From Thuidium tamariscinum (taxonomy: Eukaryota > Streptophyta > Bryopsida > Hypnales > Thuidiaceae): a DNA stretch of 64,000 nucleotides. Positions 59,395 through 64,000 of the stretch are shown in pieces. Made by a program: the position numbers and the translations under genes. Every line of letters begins with the position of its first letter. The first letter of the stretch is position 1. Below the pieces are notes generated by a model. That model saw nothing but the letters and a program-made list of their open reading frames with translations, did not search any database and had not been told where the DNA came from. The stretch lies in assembly GCA_947034885.2 (NCBI GenBank), contig OX344754.2, forward strand, positions 3,162,001 to 3,226,000, written 5' to 3'.

Positions 59395-59845
59395 CTATGC
59401 TTCACTGCGAGTCCGCGGTAATCCATTGCTTGGTGGGAGAACATCTAATCGAAGAAAGGAAAATAGTTCGTTCATGAAAGCATTCGAGACGTTGTGCGTA
59501 TGGGCTAAATTCATAAGCACAAGTACGCATGCTAGACCTGATATTTTTGATCCGTCGTACAAAGGTACCTGACTGCGTTGAAGCCATTCTTCCATGTCCG
59601 CATTTGAGCTGTTGTCAACCGCCTCATCAGTTTCTCCGTTGCCCTGTCCTTCTGAGTTGATATCGGGATGCAAATCTGCCCTTCTATCATCGACTCGTTC
59701 AAACCATTCCGATGCCATTCTCCAGAAATCAAAGCCTTCGTCGAAGGCTTCAGTTGGAGGATTTTCCATCTGTGGTTCTGGAACATGTCTTTCACCATGC
59801 TCCTCAGACGAAGCTCTCTCTGGGACGTCATCATCCTCCGACTGC
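59395..59845 (-). pseudogene. CACTA transposase N-terminal linker exon
   Basis: Same minus-strand frame as the TNP2 core. It begins after an acceptor-like TTCCGGCAG near 59845. It is acidic (QSEDDDVPERASSEEHGER, DLHPDINSEGQGNGETDEAV) and then reads LYDGSKISGLACVLVLMNLA, VSNAFMNELFSFLRLDVLPP and LPRTRSEA, ending at a TAG that separates it from KLIDRLGLSFSTIHACRNG. The family normally has SYYEAKK here, so the stop replaces Lys or Gln. Confidence 0.75.
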
Positions 59846-61183
59846 CGGAAATGGAGAACACTTCATTAGTCCATATGTATGTTCATCTGTTCATTTATGC
59901 ACATAAAATCAGGACGGACCTATAAATCAGGAGTGCCAAATCTTCACTCTACAGGTATTCCCTACAAGGGACGACGGTCTTCACATCTGTGCCCTTCATA
60001 GTGTATTATTAGAAATGCAACTGAAGTCCCACGATAACAGGGACTGCACATGCAGGACTTCAAGATTAGTTGAGGAATGCGAAACAGTTCTAGTCAAGGT
60101 CTGCTACGTAGAGTAGATTAAGCGTCCAGGGCTTCGTCTATGCAAGGTAACCACTGAATAACAGGAGTGCATCTTCGAATTGCACATTAGACATGGATAG
60201 GGTTCGTTGCTCTTGCACTGACTACTTTAGAAGGACCTGCTGTTAACTTTAGCAATTGCTAAACTGAATTTTGACTTTGGTCATGGGACATATAGATGAT
60301 AACAAGAACTCCCGATTTCTGTGACTACTGGTTCCGTTCTATGAAAGTTAAGAGCGAAACTTCTTCTACGTATTTCCACTTCTGCCCAGGTGGGAGACGT
60401 CACCACCTTTAAATACGTGATTCCGAATTGGTGACGCAGTAGCACAAGGGGAAGTAGGCACAAGACAGAGGCAATTCATTTAAGGCAGAGGAGATGGAGA
60501 AAGAAATAGAGCAAGGGCTTTTTGGAGGGTTCTAGAAACCCTTATGCATTCTAAACCCTAGAAAAATGTATATGCATCTTAGTTAGGGTACTGCTGTCGA
60601 CTTTCTCTTCAGTAGAAAGAGATTCCCATTTTCGTCATTGCTGTCCCTATAGTGTGGGGGTTCTGTTCAAAATACCTAGTTCCAAAAAACAGTGCGTATG
60701 GAATCGATCTGTAGGGCACTAGGGCATAGCTGCGCGGGATTTGAAAGGAATTGCTATGTAGACATCCACTTCTCAATCTTGAAGAAGAATGTGTCGTCAC
60801 GCATGGACAAATTAGTTCGTAAGAAAAGGACTATCAGGGTAGCGACGTAGCGTCAATGACATACCTGGAGCTCAGGAAAGCGAGGAAGGAGAATCACTCC
60901 GAACGAGGTTCATTTCCACTTTCGATTCAGCTCCTTCATGAGAGGGAACCTCCACATTTAGGTCGGCCATTGCACATGAGAGAAACAAGGCAGCGACCTC
61001 TCTATGGAAACCTTCGATGGCAGCACTTTTCAAAATTTGGGAGTTCTGAAACGAACTAAATTTTTTGAAGCCTCTGCTTCACGGTTCCTGACAGATATGG
61101 ACTCCCCTATCCTTGTAGACGACGAGGCATGAACGGTGCACAAGTGACGTGCTACAGTGAGAGAGTGCACGGCATAAACTTAC
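59846..61183. other. Introns and uncertain exons of the CACTA transposase gene
   Basis: No long frame continues the transposase here. A minus-strand candidate exon between about 61045 (after TTTCAG) and 60863 (before GTATGTC) is possible but unverified. Balanced composition. Confidence 0.3.
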
Positions 61184-61309
61184 CAGCATAGAATGATTCA
61201 AATTTGGATCTCGGCCATTTCGGCGCAAGTGAGTCTCGATTGTCATACAGAAAATTGGCCGCCCTCCACCCTTGCACATGTAGCATGGGCATTTGTAACT
61301 CCCAAGCAT
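61184..61309 (-). pseudogene. Transposase-associated domain exon of the CACTA element
   Basis: On the minus strand: YKCPCYMCKGGGRPIFCMTI, ETHLRRNGRDPNLNHSML, then a canonical GTAAGT donor. The CPC..C and HL...G pattern is that of the transposase-associated (TAD) domain at the N-terminus of plant CACTA transposases. An apparent stop and then the CACTA terminus at 61361 lie about 50 bases upstream, so the true start is missing or disrupted. Confidence 0.65.
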
Positions 61310-62489
61310 TCTTTTGTTTGCTCGAGATCAATCAAGCGCATTCAGGGTTGTGGCGAGAATCACTACAAAAAAGGAGGGGTAGAAATGACTGCGATCTATG
61401 ACTGTAAACCAGTCATTTTTGCCAAAAATGACTCCGTCGCGACTAACTGCTCTGCAGTCATTGTGGACAAGTCATTTGAAGAATGACTGCATTTGTATAA
61501 TCACCATCCGGTTGACCCTTGGATGAATTCAGGATGGGACAGCCCATGGGGCAGCAAACTTTTTTGGCAAATTTTGGGAAAATGACGGGCTGCTGCCCAA
61601 ATTTTCAGACTTTCTAGTGACGTGGCGGTCCCCGTCAGCAAATAGCGGAGTCATTTTCTAATTGCGTTTGAGTCAAATCTAAGTGGTCTTGGAAGTCCAC
61701 ATCAGCACTTGTGGAAGTCATTTTCGAGTCATATTACAGTCATTGAGTTACTGGGGATTGACACGTGGCGGTTCAAGGCGCAGTCATTGTGAAGTTGTTC
61801 CTAAGTTGTGAGTGAGTTGCATTTTATGACTGCGCTGTCATTTCCAAGTGATTCAGGTGTGACGGTTGTGTTGTTCGTGTTGACTGTGGGACGCATTTTT
61901 AACGTGTTTTGTGGTCATTCTAGAGTGAAAGGCCGTCACTTCTAGAGTCGATTTTCAATTAGAATTTATGGCTTCTATGGATTACAAAGTCGGGAATTAG
62001 TCTCTACATTCACGAGTGCAAGTCAAGTACCGGATTCTGGCCCTGCACCGCCTTCTTCTGGAGTAGAAAGCTATTACTTCCTTATGATTTCCTCCTAACT
62101 CATAAATAGAGGGGACTACCTGCACATGACTCCAACGCGACTATTGTACCAAGTACATTACAGAGGAACACGAGTAGATTTCAGTACCAATACGTGACTG
62201 AAATCACACCTGCTATTCGCCCCATGCATTCTTAGAATACATGAAGATAATCAGAAAATTCTGATTGCCTATGCAAGACAGCGCTTCACACTTTAGGATC
62301 AAAAATCACGGCATAAATTCCAAAAAGTGCAAAACAAAAACAAACACTCATAGACAAGAAGGGTTAACACGTTGCTATTAACCATCAATATTTACAGTAT
62401 CATGGTACTCATGGGATAGTCACAAAAATGCTACAAGTCCCCAACTAGACCTTATGAAGAAAAAAAAGGCCGCTGCTGCCTGCTGGACC

Positions 62490-62803
62490 TTAGATGGTCA
62501 TCTTGAGGTACTTCTGGTCCCATAGGGTGCACGTACCTTTGACATCGTCAATTATCCTTTGATCATCTGCATCATTTGGAAACATGAGTGCCACTCCTGC
62601 GTTCAAAATCTCCTTCACGTCCACCTTGAACCATGTCTCCGGTATTTCCTCGAAGTGGAACTTGTGCTTCCCAGGGATTCCGCTAATCTTCCCCACTGCC
62701 ACTCTTTGCCTTGTGGCCCGTGGATTTATTAGGAAAACTTCGTCTCCGCATCGATATGCCTGTTGGTTGCCCACCATAGAAATCAAATTCACAGATGGCT
62801 GAA
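62490..62803 (-). CDS. Plant transposon-associated protein, C-terminal exon (DUF8039-like)
   Basis: A minus-strand frame preceded by an acceptor-like TTCAG and ending at a stop at 62490. It reads YRCGDEVFLINPRATRQRVA, VGKISGIPGKHKFHFEEIPE, WFKVDVKEILNAGVALMFPN and TCTLWDQKYLKMTI. The pattern of a short beta-rich domain ending in a W..KYL motif is like the C-terminal domain of plant Ptta/En/Spm accessory proteins. Identification is from pattern memory only. It probably belongs with minus-strand pieces at 63097-63351 and 63629-63949 as one split gene of the element starting at 61361. Confidence 0.5.
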
Positions 62804-63096
62804 ATGTATAATAGGAATCTGAAAATGATTTCTCACAATCTACCTACTTCCCCCTCACTTCAAAGTTACTAAATCATAACACATATTTAACTTTAAAATG
62901 ACTTGGAAGCGCATTGTCACTGAGGTTCGACTTCTTCGTAACTCTGTGGACTATTGTATCTCAAGTACCTCGAATAGACTTTACAGTACATGGAACTCTA
63001 TGCACACAGAGAGGGAAGGATATTCAAAGCACACAAAGATCTACACAAGCGCCACGCTTGTACAACCAAGATCGGCTCCTCTAATTCAGTTACAAA

Positions 63097-63351
63097 CTAG
63101 CCATGCACACAATGATATAATAAGACAAAGTTAGTGCTTGGAGGGTGGTCAACCTCAACCAACAAAGTTGGTTGATTAAGGTTAAAACCTAACTGCTTGA
63201 ATGGTTTAGGCCCCCTGTAGTGAGGGACTTCACAATTCTGTCTTTGCTGCGCTGACGTCCACTGAAATGGACTTCCGACTACCCTATTCAAGGCAAACAC
63301 GACTTGGCAGCCCGATTCAGAACTCCTGAATGACTTGTAGGTCTCTACCAA
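63097..63351 (-). CDS. Unrecognised frame, possibly part of the same transposon gene
   Basis: An 84-codon minus-strand frame with SFRSSESGCQVVFALNRVVG and VPHYRGPKPFKQLGFNLNQP. No family is recognised. It lies between two other minus-strand frames of the same element and has similar composition. It may be an exon or chance. Confidence 0.25.
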   Translation of the reverse strand: MVETYKSFRSSESGCQVVFALNRVVGSPFQWTSAQQRQNCEVPHYRGPKPFKQLGFNLNQPTLLVEVDHPPSTNFVLLYHCVHG

Positions 63352-63628
63352 ATGACTGAATCGGTGAGAACTTCCCCAACAACTCCCTCGTCACTGGAAG
63401 AATACTACGATGGTACTTTACATGCACTCGCTCTTGACTTGACGTCTTCACCAACACTACTAAACAACTTCATCAAACCGTAATTGCAACTAAGCATCGG
63501 TTTAGGGTCACAAAACCTTCTTCGTGGATTGTGCGGAAGGGCGTGGGGCAGTTGTCGATGCAGGCTTTGTCCTTGCCTCCCGCTTCTGTGAGTTCTGTCC
63601 CTTCACCTACACATGCCGACACACATTA

Positions 63629-63949
63629 TCAGATATGTCGATCAAGGGAAGGTGAGGGGACACCATCATTTGTGCAACCACGTGGTTTGCTAGTCCCCTC
63701 ACCTTCCACAAGGTCCAAAAACTCATATGCATGTCCAGTTCGGCGTTGCTGCAACATTTGTAACATGGACTCGTTGACAACTTGTGGGAATTTGGATCGA
63801 AAAGTCCCGACATCTGGGCATGAGTGCCAAGCCTCCAAGCACGGCCACAAGTACCGTTTCAAGTACTCTTTATCATCTGCCAATGTGCAAATCCACTTCA
63901 CATAGAAAGGGGTACTAATGATGACATTAGCATCGGGATTGCATTCCAC
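63629..63949 (-). CDS. Unrecognised frame of the CACTA element, possible exon
   Basis: A 106-codon minus-strand frame containing IISTPFYVKWICTLADDKEY, LKRYLWPCLEAWHSCPDVGT, FPQVVNESMLQMLQQRRTGH and AYEFLDLVEGEG. Its amino-acid composition looks protein-like. I do not recognise a family. It could be the middle of the accessory protein whose C-terminus lies at 62490-62803. Confidence 0.35.
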   Translation of the reverse strand: MECNPDANVIISTPFYVKWICTLADDKEYLKRYLWPCLEAWHSCPDVGTFRSKFPQVVNESMLQMLQQRRTGHAYEFLDLVEGEGTSKPRGCTNDGVPSPSLDRHI

Positions 63950-64000
63950 CCTACTTGGCTTACTATATATGATAATTGTATTTGCGGCACAAAAATGAGG

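Larger units (their letters stand above)
61361..64000. mobile_element. Left end of another CACTA element, running off the window
   Basis: The terminus reads CACTACAAAAAAGGAGGGG and points rightward. It is followed over about 570 bases by many copies of TGACTGC / GCAGTCAT-like words in both orientations (61386, 61397, 61411, 61423, 61452, 61481, 61735, 61782, 61833 and others), the subterminal repeats expected for transposase binding in CACTA elements. No matching TTTTTTGTAGTG right end is found before 64000. It sits about 50 bases from the TAD exon of the neighbouring CACTA transposase gene, so it is probably nested in that element. Confidence 0.72.

Noticed and set aside
63205-63222. CCCCCTGTAGTG as right end of the 61361 CACTA element
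   Set aside because: Bases before TGTAGTG do not mirror CACTACAAAAAAGGAGGGG, there is no AAT duplication, and no subterminal motif array precedes it.

Overview
This window reads as nuclear DNA of a land plant. The genes are split by short GT-AG introns, the gene islands are GC-richer than their surroundings, and AT-rich intergenic DNA is packed with nested transposable elements. The 40S ribosomal protein S5 has plant-type sequence with the N-terminal wording EVKLFGRWSFDDIE and SLADYIAV, which I associate more with mosses and other non-seed plants than with flowering plants. A piggyBac-type transposase, unusual for flowering plants, points the same way. The lineage is an inference and not proven.

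Gene islands. (1) About 8.4-12.05 kb, minus strand: a complete nine-exon gene for a peptidase M50B-like multi-pass membrane protein with an HEASH motif. (2) About 44.4-45.9 kb, plus strand: the C-terminal four exons of a plant HAD-type 5'-nucleotidase, probably a pseudogene (motif Asp replaced by Tyr, one splice donor lost). (3) 46.74-47.69 kb, minus strand: a three-exon, 65-residue small membrane protein resembling a plant complex I accessory subunit. It is divergent from (4) RPS5 at 48.22-49.59 kb, plus strand, four exons. The two share a gap of about 530 bp that probably acts as a bidirectional promoter.

Mobile elements. The stretch 17.68-33.41 kb is best read as one decayed piggyBac-like element bounded by TTAA and CCCT(A/G)GAG ends. 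It contains a broken transposase whose three catalytic Asp codons survive, and it is interrupted by at least three CACTA elements with 3-bp target duplications (18066-21364, 27122-28903, 30798-32591). The first of these itself holds a small CACTA MITE (18852-19199). Window positions 1-1629 are the right end of a second piggyBac-like element. A repeat family of about 0.9-1.7 kb ending in TTAA plus CCCTAAAG-like termini recurs across the AT-rich DNA and may be non-autonomous piggyBac relatives. The right end of the window (about 56.2-61.3 kb, minus strand) is a degenerate autonomous CACTA transposase gene (TAD, TNP2, DUF4218 and DUF4216 regions) carrying several in-frame stops. A further CACTA element starts at 61361 and runs off the window. 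Several MITE or foldback families fill the rest.

I saw no rRNA, no convincing functional tRNA, no CRISPR array and no recognisable LTR retrotransposon coding region.
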